Below are positions 1 to 7,044 of a stretch of DNA of 64,000 nt, in pieces. The number at the start of each line of letters is the position of its first letter. Position 1 is the stretch's first letter. Below the pieces are notes generated by a model, which was not told the DNA's origin, did not search any database, and saw only the letters and a list, made by a program, of their open reading frames with translations. The DNA is taken from assembly GCA_016706225.1 (NCBI GenBank), contig JADJKB010000013.1, positions 229,780 to 293,779 on the forward strand, read 5' to 3'. The translations under genes were made by a program, and so were the position numbers. This stretch comes from Myxococcales bacterium. Lineage in GTDB: Bacteria > Myxococcota_A > Polyangia > Polyangiales > Polyangiaceae.

Positions 1-1434
1 GCCACCCAGCTCGACTCGTGGTTCGGGGACGTGGCCGCCAACAGCGGCAGTGACAAGCCGGAAAAACAACACCGCTTTGCGCTGGTCGCCGGCGACAAGG
101 TCGTTGCGAGCGCCCTCGGCAAGGATGAAAAAGAAGGCCTCGCCGAGGCGGTAAAGACTCCCAAGACCGCCAAGGAAGGCGAAGAAGACGTCCCGATCCT
201 GGAGTTCAACGGCAAGACCTGGGACGTGTGGAGTGAGCCCGTCCGCGGCTACGAGCGCAACGGCGACCCCGACGGAAACAAGATCGGCACGCTCTACATG
301 GTGCGCACCCGGGAGCACCAGGCGGCGAAGATCCGCGACGCAGTCGGCGACATGGCCGTGGTGTTCGCCATCGCGCTTGGTGTTGCGCTGCTGGTGGGTT
401 ACCTGCTCGCGGTCCAGATCACCCGGCCGCTGCGCCGGTACATCGAAGCCACGGAAGATCTGACCCGCGGTCGAGCGGATCTGTCGAAGCGCCTCGACGT
501 CGAGACCAGCGATGAGCTCGGGGTTCTGGCCGGCAACCTCAACCGCATGTTCGCCAAGATCCACAGCCTGGCGGCGAGTGTGCAGCGCACGGCGTTCCAG
601 GTGAATGCGTCGAGCGGTGAGATCTCCAGCGTGAGCAAGCAGATGCTCGACGGGGCCAAGGAGCAGGCCGGGAAGATCTCCAACTCGACGGCCGCCGTGA
701 CGGAGCTGAGCTCGTCCATCCAGCAGGTGGCAGAGAACGCCGCCGAGGCGACCCGCACCGCGAAACAGAGCGGCGAGGCCGTCACCCGCGCCATCCAGCG
801 CCTGCAGCAGATCCGCCGCGTCGTCGAGGAGGCGGCTCAGCGCATCAGCACCCTCGGTGAGAGCGGCAAGCGAATTGGCAACATCGTCGAGGTGATCCGC
901 CAGATCAGCGAGCAGACCACGATGCTGGCGCTGAACGCGGCCATCGAGGCGGCCCACGCGGGGGAACACGGTCGCGGGTTTGCGGTCGTCGCCGACGAGG
1001 TCAGCTCGCTGGCCAAGCGCACCGGACAGAGCGCCCGCGACATCGAGGATCTGATCGCGACCATCCGCGATCAGACCACCGAGGCGGTGAACGTGATGTC
1101 GGACGGCACACGCGTGGTGGAGGAGGGCACGGGCCTGGTGGAGACCACGCTCGCGGATCTGAAGACGCTGATCAGCGTGGTGGACGACACCGCCGCCGCC
1201 GTCCAAGAGCAGGCCATTGCCTCCGACGAGATCGCCCGCAACATGGACGCCGTTCAGCGCATCGCCACGGCGGTGCTGTCGTCGAGCGAAAACGCCGTGG
1301 CTCAGGGTGACGCGCTCCAGAAGCTCGCTGACGAGCTCGAGGAGAGTGTGCGGGGATTCAAGATCGACACCGAGCGCGCGTTGCTCGACGAGGAGGAGCT
1401 CAAAGCGCTCCCCGAGGCCAAGAAGAGCTCATGA
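1..1434 (+). CDS. Methyl-accepting chemotaxis protein, 5' end missing
   Basis: The reading frame is open from base 1, so the true start and most of the sensor region lie upstream of the window. What remains is the end of an extracytoplasmic sensing region, one membrane segment (bases 352-420), a HAMP linker (about 421-580) and the long helical cytoplasmic hairpin of a chemoreceptor (about 600-1370). The hairpin tip that binds CheW and CheA is recognisable near 910-1010 (core NAAIEAAHAGE followed by GRGFAVVADEV). Members of this family sense a ligand outside the inner membrane and control CheA autophosphorylation. The ligand cannot be deduced. The stop codon overlaps the next start as ATGA, so a downstream lipoprotein is translationally coupled to the receptor, which is an unusual arrangement. 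Confidence 0.95.
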   Translation, partial: ATQLDSWFGDVAANSGSDKPEKQHRFALVAGDKVVASALGKDEKEGLAEAVKTPKTAKEGEEDVPILEFNGKTWDVWSEPVRGYERNGDPDGNKIGTLYMVRTREHQAAKIRDAVGDMAVVFAIALGVALLVGYLLAVQITRPLRRYIEATEDLTRGRADLSKRLDVETSDELGVLAGNLNRMFAKIHSLAASVQRTAFQVNASSGEISSVSKQMLDGAKEQAGKISNSTAAVTELSSSIQQVAENAAEATRTAKQSGEAVTRAIQRLQQIRRVVEEAAQRISTLGESGKRIGNIVEVIRQISEQTTMLALNAAIEAAHAGEHGRGFAVVADEVSSLAKRTGQSARDIEDLIATIRDQTTEAVNVMSDGTRVVEEGTGLVETTLADLKTLISVVDDTAAAVQEQAIASDEIARNMDAVQRIATAVLSSSENAVAQGDALQKLADELEESVRGFKIDTERALLDEEELKALPEAKKSS

Positions 1435-2156
1435 GCATCAAGACGTCCGCTGCCCTCGGGCTCGGCCTGGCAGTTTCGGTCGGCCTCGCACTGGTCGCCT
1501 GTGGCGACGACGAGTCGAGCACTTCGACCGCACCCAAGACACCGCCAGGCCTCTCCCTCGTGTCCGTCGAAGGAGTCGGCGGGCCTCGCTGGGAGCCCGG
1601 CGGTGACTCGTGCGTCGAGCTCGGTCACGACCCGAAACAGACCATCGCGGTCGTGATTGGGCTGTCGAGCTTCACGCTGCGGCCTCCCGGTACCTGCGGT
1701 GGCACTCGGCAGTGCGGGACCGCGCTGCTGCGCGTCGACCCGAGCGGTGACGGCGAGGCGCTACGCGTGGAAGCCGCGCAGACCACCCTCGCGGCAAGCT
1801 TCTCCGCCCTCGGGCCTGGCTCGCACACCTTTCGCGTCGAGCTCAGGGACAAACAAGGGCTGCCGCAGATCGACGTCGAGGCCGGGGCGACGCTCTTCTC
1901 GGAGGTCACCCTGGACGTGAAAGAGCCCGGGGGTTGCGGCGGTGCGGTGGACTCGGGGTCCGACGCGACCGACGCCGGTGGCGACGACGCAAGTGGCGAT
2001 GCCGGCAGCGACGCCGGCGGCGACGCGGGTGACGACGGCGGCGGCGACGCCGATGCGGCCGGCACCGATGCGAGCGACGCAGGCGACGCGGGCAGCGAGG
2101 CGAGCGCGGACGCGAGCGACGACGGTGGGGACGCCGGCGACGCCGGCACCGACTGA
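1431..2156 (+). CDS. Lipoprotein with Asp/Ala/Gly-rich C-terminal tail
   Basis: I do not recognise a family. The N-terminus is a lipoprotein signal peptide ending in the lipobox LVAC, so the mature protein should be lipid-anchored. Residues of about 30-160 look globular with four or more cysteines (SCVELG, TCGGTRQC), and the last 75 or so residues are a low-complexity Asp-Ala-Gly-Ser tail built on repeats such as GDAGSDAGGDAGDDGG. Such acidic tails are common on myxobacterial surface lipoproteins and may bind calcium or act as spacers; that is inference. The ATG overlaps the stop of the chemoreceptor by four bases, so the two are probably expressed together. Confidence 0.8.
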   Translation: MSIKTSAALGLGLAVSVGLALVACGDDESSTSTAPKTPPGLSLVSVEGVGGPRWEPGGDSCVELGHDPKQTIAVVIGLSSFTLRPPGTCGGTRQCGTALLRVDPSGDGEALRVEAAQTTLAASFSALGPGSHTFRVELRDKQGLPQIDVEAGATLFSEVTLDVKEPGGCGGAVDSGSDATDAGGDDASGDAGSDAGGDAGDDGGGDADAAGTDASDAGDAGSEASADASDDGGDAGDAGTD

Positions 2157-2316
2157 GCGACGTAGCGCGAGCAGACAGCCCACGGCGGGCGCCGCGCCGT
2201 GCCGAGCACTAGACTCAGTCGCGGATTTCTGGCAGGTCGCGCGTTTCCGCTGCGCGAAAGCGCACAAGTCGAGACCAGAGGCGCGGGTGGCGTGGCTCGC
2301 GGTGCGAGAGCCATGG

Positions 2317-2751
2317 CTATTCTCCGGGCGGCTCGTCGTCCGGCGGCACGTCGTCTGGCGGGGGTGGCGGGGGCGGCGGGGGCGGCGGAGGTGGTTCCGC
2401 AGTGGGGGGTGGAGCGGGCATCGGTACGGGCCCGCTCGGCGGCGGCATCATGCTCGGTGCCGCGCACACCACCGTGATCGTCTGCGGGTTGTAGAGACCC
2501 ATCGTCACGGCCCCGACAAGTCCGTTGACGAACGAGGTCTCGGTCTTGATCTCCGCCCAACCTTGCGGGCAGACCTCGGTGAGTTTGTAGGGCCCGGAGA
2601 GCTCCGCGATACCCACGACCACACCGCTGTGCCACTTGCCGTCGTATTCGACGGTGGGTTGTCGCGCCGGCGGCAAACCCGAACGCACCGTCGTCGTGTG
2701 ACAGCCAGGGAGCAGGAACAACGTCGCAATAGCGACCAAGAGGTTGCGCAT
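2317..2751 (-). CDS. Bor/Iss-like lipoprotein with proline-rich tail
   Basis: A short lipoprotein (lipobox LLPGC) whose central part matches the Bor family of phage lambda and the related Iss serum-survival lipoproteins: the stretch KTETSFVNGLVGAVTMGLYN followed by a terminal VVC is the family hallmark. After it comes an extra tail rich in Pro and then Asp/Glu, which lambda Bor lacks. In enterobacteria Bor/Iss is an outer-membrane lipoprotein linked to complement resistance; the role in a soil bacterium is unknown. The ATG at 2751 has GGAGG nine bases upstream; a GTG at 2754 (spacing six) is an equally usable start. Either overlaps the stop of the preceding paralogue, so the pair is coupled. 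Confidence 0.78.
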   Translation of the reverse strand: MRNLLVAIATLFLLPGCHTTTVRSGLPPARQPTVEYDGKWHSGVVVGIAELSGPYKLTEVCPQGWAEIKTETSFVNGLVGAVTMGLYNPQTITVVCAAPSMMPPPSGPVPMPAPPPTAEPPPPPPPPPPPPPDDVPPDDEPPGE

Positions 2752-3227
2752 CACAGCTCACCTCCGCGATTCATCCGAACTCGCCACACACCCGGCGCGC
2801 CCTCCACGGGAACGGGTACGCCGACCCACTGGCCACCCGCGCTCGTGCGCCGGGCCCGGACCGGGGCGCCCGCGCGCTCTTCCACCACCAAGTCCTGCGC
2901 GGCGCCGGCGCGCACCGAAGCGCTGGGAGCTGCGGCGCACGTCACGTAGACCTTGCGCGGGGCGTAGATGCCGATGGTCAGCACGGTCACGATGCCAGTG
3001 CCGAAATTCCCCCCGGTTCGCACCAGCGCTACGGGGCCCTGGCAGAAGCGGCGCGCGTCGACCTCTTCCTCCCCGACGAGCCCGAAGATGTAAAAATCTG
3101 TCCACTCTTCGTGTTCCTCGCCCGCCGAGGCGTTCGGGTCGATGAACGTCGCCTTGTAACACCCGCTCCCGAGCCCGGCGGACAGCACGAGCAGCGCAGC
3201 GGCCACGGAGCGAACTTGCCAGAGCAT
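2751..3227 (-). CDS. Bor/Iss-like lipoprotein, first of a tandem pair
   Basis: Lipoprotein of 158 residues. The signal peptide ends LGSGC. The middle keeps the Bor pattern: a conserved VDARRFC, then a hydrophobic stretch TGIVTVLTIGIYAPRKVYVTC that parallels the lambda Bor C-terminus. About 50 further residues follow, ending in a basic segment. The start is well supported by a strong Shine-Dalgarno (AAGGAGGAGAG, 3231-3241) seven bases from the ATG. It precedes and overlaps a second Bor-like gene and lies downstream of an L,D-transpeptidase on the same strand with a gap of 117 bases and no evident terminator, so the three may form one envelope operon. Confidence 0.8.
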   Translation of the reverse strand: MLWQVRSVAAALLVLSAGLGSGCYKATFIDPNASAGEEHEEWTDFYIFGLVGEEEVDARRFCQGPVALVRTGGNFGTGIVTVLTIGIYAPRKVYVTCAAAPSASVRAGAAQDLVVEERAGAPVRARRTSAGGQWVGVPVPVEGAPGVWRVRMNRGGEL

Positions 3228-3344
3228 CGACTCTCCTCCTTGTGGTGCGACGGAAGCTAATCACGCGGCATTCACCGACCACCCCGACGGTCGCGGTGTC
3301 GCCGGAAAGAATTGCGCTCGATGCGAGGAGCGTGCAGGCCGTGC

Positions 3345-5027
3345 TCAGGGATGCACGAACATGATCGTGCCCTTCAGAGGCAGCAGCACTCCGTGCCATC
3401 CGATCGGCACCTGCGGCTCGGTCCAGTGAAAGATCCGGCGGGCGTCCTCGGGGGCAAGGTTGATGCAGCCGTGGCTCTTGGGCACACCGAAGCGGTCGTG
3501 CCAGTAGGCCCCGTGCAGTGCGTAGCCTTCTTTGTCGAAGTATTGCACGTAGGGTACGTCGCGGAGCTCGAACTCCTCCCCTACCTCACTCGACGACATC
3601 GTGGCCGTGATGTGTTTGGTGTGAATGCGGAAGATGCCGCGCTTCGTCGCGGTGGTGTGCTTCGGATCCTCGAGCCCGGCCTCTCCGCTCGAGATCAACG
3701 TCGCAAAGACGGGACGTTCGCCCTCGTAGAGTACCACCGTCTGTTTGCTCAGGTTGACGTCCAGCCACTTCTCGCCGTTCTTGCCCCACGCCGGCATGCG
3801 TTTGGCCGGGTCGAGACGCGAGGCGTCCTTGTCGCTCAGCCACTTGGCGTCGGCGGTCTCGTAGTGCAGTCGGCCCTTGAAGAATTGCTGTTTGCCCGTC
3901 AGCTTGACCGCACCGCGATAGACGGCGTTGCCCGCGTCGATCAGCTTGTTCTGGGACTTCTGGAACAGCCACAGCTTGGCGTCCGGACGCCGCACGATGG
4001 CAAACGGAAAATCGATCTCCTTGGGGATCTCGAAGCCGTGAAAATCAGAGCCCTGGATCGGGCGTAGGCGGTCGGTGGGCAAGATCTCGAGGCTCGTACT
4101 GATGCCGTAGCGACGCCCGCGGTGCAGGAACGTCTGCAAGAACGAATAACCGACACGCGACCGCATCCGGTCGGTCACCAAGTTCTGGCCGGTGCTCTTG
4201 TCGTCGGAGGCCTCGTTGTCGTCGGTCTGCAAGCTCGGGATCTGCGCGCCGCTGCCAAGGAACGCCGGCAGGGTATCACTCAGCTTCTCGGACCAAGCCT
4301 TGGCCGGATCGACCAGCTCGCCCCGCCCGCCGAGCCAGACGTCCTGCGCGTAGCTGGCACCGACTTCGCCGTCGGCCTCCAGCCACTTCTGCATGCGGTC
4401 CTCATGTCCTGGCTCAGCCTTCGCGAGCTCGTCGTCGCTTGGCACATGGCCGTAGATCGGCCCGGGCTTGCGCACGGTCCCGTAGATGTAAGGCAGCCTG
4501 CGGGAGACGTCGGGGGGATGCTCGCGCGTTGCGATCACGATGGGATCGTTCGCGTCGAGCGTCGCGCGTTTCCCGATGCAGATGAAGCCATCCGGTTGAA
4601 CCGCGTACCAACCGCCCTTGCAACCGTCGTGGCCGGCGGGCTTGCTCTCGGTCGGGACCGACGAGCCGACCCGCAAGTAGCCGAGGCGCGCGGACCGAAA
4701 CGATGGCGAGTCGTAGATCCATGCCCTGAGCGCGCGGGCGTGCACCCGGGGTTTGCCCGCCGCGACCTCGGTGACCGCGAGCGGCCGACTCTGGCCACTC
4801 AGGCTCACCGCCGGCGCCAAGCGCGGGCGGGCCGGGCGTTCCCGGCTCGCGGCGGGCGCTCTGCTCATCGGGTCGCCGCTCGACGCAGGCTGAGCGCTGG
4901 CGAGGGTCGGCGCCTCGGTCTTGGAGCAGGCAACGACCGCCAGGAGCCCTAGAGCGCCGAACAGGTTGAACGTCGTTTGTTTTCCGGGACTTGCAAGGTG
5001 TTCGGCGCTCGCGCGCGGAGCGCGCAC
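3345..5027 (-). CDS. L,D-transpeptidase (YkuD) lipoprotein
   Basis: The C-terminus carries the YkuD catalytic motif: HGAYWHDRFG followed by KSHGCINL, with Cys as nucleophile. Such enzymes form 3-3 peptidoglycan cross-links or attach proteins to the wall in the periplasm. Before it is a long central region of unknown fold and an SH3-like segment (around AWIYDSPSFRSARLG). A lipobox-like VVAC follows a hydrophobic stretch, so it is probably a lipoprotein, followed by an Ala/Pro/Ser linker. The start is doubtful: the frame stays open to an ATG at 5132, but bases 4950-5110 are a dispersed repeat found elsewhere outside genes. I chose GTG 5027, which gives a 23-residue n-region; in the second copy of the repeat this GTG is absent because of one base change. 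The beginning of the signal peptide is encoded by repeat sequence. Confidence 0.88.
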   Translation of the reverse strand: MRAPRASAEHLASPGKQTTFNLFGALGLLAVVACSKTEAPTLASAQPASSGDPMSRAPAASRERPARPRLAPAVSLSGQSRPLAVTEVAAGKPRVHARALRAWIYDSPSFRSARLGYLRVGSSVPTESKPAGHDGCKGGWYAVQPDGFICIGKRATLDANDPIVIATREHPPDVSRRLPYIYGTVRKPGPIYGHVPSDDELAKAEPGHEDRMQKWLEADGEVGASYAQDVWLGGRGELVDPAKAWSEKLSDTLPAFLGSGAQIPSLQTDDNEASDDKSTGQNLVTDRMRSRVGYSFLQTFLHRGRRYGISTSLEILPTDRLRPIQGSDFHGFEIPKEIDFPFAIVRRPDAKLWLFQKSQNKLIDAGNAVYRGAVKLTGKQQFFKGRLHYETADAKWLSDKDASRLDPAKRMPAWGKNGEKWLDVNLSKQTVVLYEGERPVFATLISSGEAGLEDPKHTTATKRGIFRIHTKHITATMSSSEVGEEFELRDVPYVQYFDKEGYALHGAYWHDRFGVPKSHGCINLAPEDARRIFHWTEPQVPIGWHGVLLPLKGTIMFVHP

Positions 5028-5110
5028 GGCCGAAGGCCGGGGGTTTGGGGCGCAGCCCCAACGTAAAGGTCCTAGAACACGAGCAGCGCAAGCTGATCGG
5101 TGTTCCAGCG
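4950..5110. repeat. Dispersed hairpin-rich repeat, copy A
   Basis: About 161 bases matching 6417-6579 with roughly ten mismatches and no gap. Internal symmetry: an 11-base inverted repeat (AGCGCCGAACA and TGTTCGGCGCT), a GGCC-GAA-GGCC hairpin, and TTGGGGC-GCA-GCCCCAA. This copy has lost the perfect GTGTTCTAGAACAC palindrome seen in copy B. Its left end lies inside the signal-peptide codons of the L,D-transpeptidase. Confidence 0.9.
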
Positions 5111-5132
5111 AGCCCATCCAATGGCCCTTCAT

Positions 5133-5429
5133 CCCCTTGGAAATCGCACGAAGCGGGGTTCAGCGGCCAGAAACCCGCTGAGAGCGCTTGCCTGGATTGC
5201 GATTTCGCACACGGGAATTTTCACAGTTGCAAGACCGGGCCGGACTTTGTGCCGCTAACCGCCTGTTATCTATGCTGAGACGCCGTGGCCCGTTGCTTGC
5301 TGGTATCCGTCTCCAGCGGCAGCCTGAGGCGTTCCCCCCCCCTCCGCCCTGGCTGCCGCTATTCTTTTTGTCCGTCCGCGGCCGGCCGGGGTTTCCCCGA
5401 CACCCCGCTGGGGGTAAACGCGCGGCCGT
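5133..5429. other. Intergenic region between divergent genes
   Basis: About 300 bases between the L,D-transpeptidase side and a rightward membrane-protein gene. I see no RNA gene or coding frame. A weak promoter-like pair for the rightward gene is GACTTT, 17 bases, TTATCT, ending near 5275. A run of eight C occurs near 5335-5345. Nothing else stands out. Confidence 0.5.
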
Positions 5430-6419
5430 ATGCTCCTAGAGCAAGCGAACCCTGCCCGCCTCGAGCTTGGCCGGCGTACGGGCTTCGGGGCGCCCGTGCT
5501 GACCGCGCTGGTGATCGGCGCGTTCTCGCTCAGCCCCCTGCTCGCGCCCGGACCGGTGAGCGTGGCGCGCGCCGCGTTCGCGCTGTTCCTGGCGGCGTTT
5601 GCGCTGGCGCTCGCGGTGATTGCCCGCCCACGTGAGCGCAGTCTGCGCATCGCCCTGGACGCCGGGGTCATCGATCTCGGCGCACGGACGACACCGCTCG
5701 GGCGCGCGCGGTTCATCACGCTCGGCTCTGGCGGCTCGACCCTCGAGGCCTCGGTGCGGACCCGCTATCGCGCGGAGATCGCCCTCGACGGAGACGACCG
5801 AGTGGTGCTGCTCGAGGATCCCGATCCGGCGCGCGTGCTCTCGGATCTGCGGCGTGTACTCAGCTACTGGCCAATACCGGTGACCACCGGTTGGGGACTA
5901 CCACTCGGCGCCGAGCCGTGGCTTCCGGCGGCGGTGACCGCCGCGCCAGTCAGCGCCGGTGAGTTCGAAGCGCACGGTCGCCCCTACGAGGCCGAGCTCG
6001 GCGCGGGGCTCAGTGTGCTCGGAGGGGCGGCCGTGGTCGGGACCGCCATGGCGCTCATGCACGGCTCCCGCCTCGCGAATGACAAACCCACAGCGCTACT
6101 CAGCTACGCGCTCTCCGCGCTCCTGCTCGGTTTCATCGTGGTGCTCGGCGCGCTGATGGTCTCCGATCGCCTCACTCTGCGGGTGCAGGCGGATTCTGTG
6201 ACGCTGGTGCGCACCGCCCTCGGAGTGGTCTGGCGCCGACGGGTCGTCCCGACGACGAACGTCCGCGGGCTGTACGCGGTCGGCCTCATCCCCAACGAAC
6301 CGCGCCACTTGCTCGTGTGCACGGAGCAAGGAATCGAGGCGTTTCCGGTGGTCGGAGAGGCCGCCACACGCATGGCGAACCACTTCGCGACATCAAAAAG
6401 CGAGCCCGCGCGGGGCTAG
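5430..6419 (+). CDS. Membrane protein of unknown function
   Basis: 329 residues with four hydrophobic segments: two near the N-terminus (ALVIGAFSLSPLLAP and AAFALFLAAFALALAV) and two after the middle (LGGAAVVGTAMALM and ALLLGFIVVLGALMV). Between and after the pairs are two soluble stretches with alternating beta-like patterns; the last (LRVQADSVTLVRTALGVVWR) resembles the beta-rich PH-like modules of some bacterial membrane proteins, but I cannot assign a family. The gene stands alone on the plus strand. Its TAG stop is part of the dispersed repeat that begins at 6417, so the final codons may have been set by that repeat. Confidence 0.72.
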   Translation: MLLEQANPARLELGRRTGFGAPVLTALVIGAFSLSPLLAPGPVSVARAAFALFLAAFALALAVIARPRERSLRIALDAGVIDLGARTTPLGRARFITLGSGGSTLEASVRTRYRAEIALDGDDRVVLLEDPDPARVLSDLRRVLSYWPIPVTTGWGLPLGAEPWLPAAVTAAPVSAGEFEAHGRPYEAELGAGLSVLGGAAVVGTAMALMHGSRLANDKPTALLSYALSALLLGFIVVLGALMVSDRLTLRVQADSVTLVRTALGVVWRRRVVPTTNVRGLYAVGLIPNEPRHLLVCTEQGIEAFPVVGEAATRMANHFATSKSEPARG

Positions 6420-6579
6420 AGCGCCGAACAGGTTGAACGTCGTTTGTTTTCAGCGACTAGCAATGTGTTCGGCGCTCGCGCGCGGAGCGCGGACGGCCGA
6501 AGGCCGGGGGTTTGGGGCGCAGCCCCAACGTAAGTGTTCTAGAACACGAGCAGCGCAAGCTGATCGGTGTTCTAGAGCG
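6417..6579. repeat. Dispersed hairpin-rich repeat, copy B
   Basis: Second, nearly intact copy of the element at 4950-5110, in the same orientation on the plus strand. It holds an 11-base inverted repeat (6420-6430 with 6466-6476), GGCC-GAA-GGCC, TTGGGGC-GCA-GCCCCAA and the 14-base perfect palindrome GTGTTCTAGAACAC. CTAGAGCG appears at both ends. It starts within the stop codon of the preceding gene. Confidence 0.9.
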
Positions 6580-6609
6580 GGCTCGGGGAGCCTGGGCAAC
6601 AGCAGGCCG

Positions 6610-7044
6610 TCAATCGCCGATGCGCAGCGTCCCCGGAACACAGGTCTTCTCGTGGGTGGTCGGCATGCCTTTGGGCGGCAGCAGATCGATCTTGATGCGC
6701 TCACCCGCCTTGCAGGTGATCTCACCGACGTAGGGGGTATTGCCGACCTTCACGCCGTCGACGCGGAGCTCTGAACGATCGGAGCCGGCGGTCACCACGA
6801 TCTGCAGACGCAACGTCGTGCCCGACTTCGCGATCTCGCCAGTCGGCGCGGGCGCCGGCGGCCCGCTGCTCGCCTTGGGTGGCGGCGCTGGCGGCGCATC
6901 CGCCGTCACCTCGAGCTTGGGCGCGCGCTCCGCGATCGCAAACAACACGCCGGCGGTCCCGAAACGGGCGCCGATCACTGCGAACAGGCCGGCAGCGACG
7001 AGCTGCGCGACTCCACTCGCGCGCGACACCGTGTCGCGCATCAT
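6610..7044 (-). CDS. Single-pass membrane protein with PEGA-like domain
   Basis: 144 residues: one N-terminal membrane segment (VAQLVAAGLFAVIGARFG), a Pro/Ala linker (about 48-70), and a C-terminal beta domain with the pattern RVDGVKVGNTPYVGEITCKA, which resembles PEGA-type domains of surface proteins. The start overlaps the stop of the upstream ATPase gene (ATGATG with an embedded TGA), so both proteins are translationally coupled and probably work together at the inner membrane. No enzymatic motif is visible. It could be a docking or anchoring partner of the ATPase; that is inference from context only. Confidence 0.7.
   Translation of the reverse strand: MMRDTVSRASGVAQLVAAGLFAVIGARFGTAGVLFAIAERAPKLEVTADAPPAPPPKASSGPPAPAPTGEIAKSGTTLRLQIVVTAGSDRSELRVDGVKVGNTPYVGEITCKAGERIKIDLLPPKGMPTTHEKTCVPGTLRIGD

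Noticed and set aside
1942..2949. A plus-strand open frame across the Bor-like genes.
   Set aside because: The minus-strand frames have lipoboxes, a strong Shine-Dalgarno and Bor motifs; the plus frame is Arg-rich without motifs.
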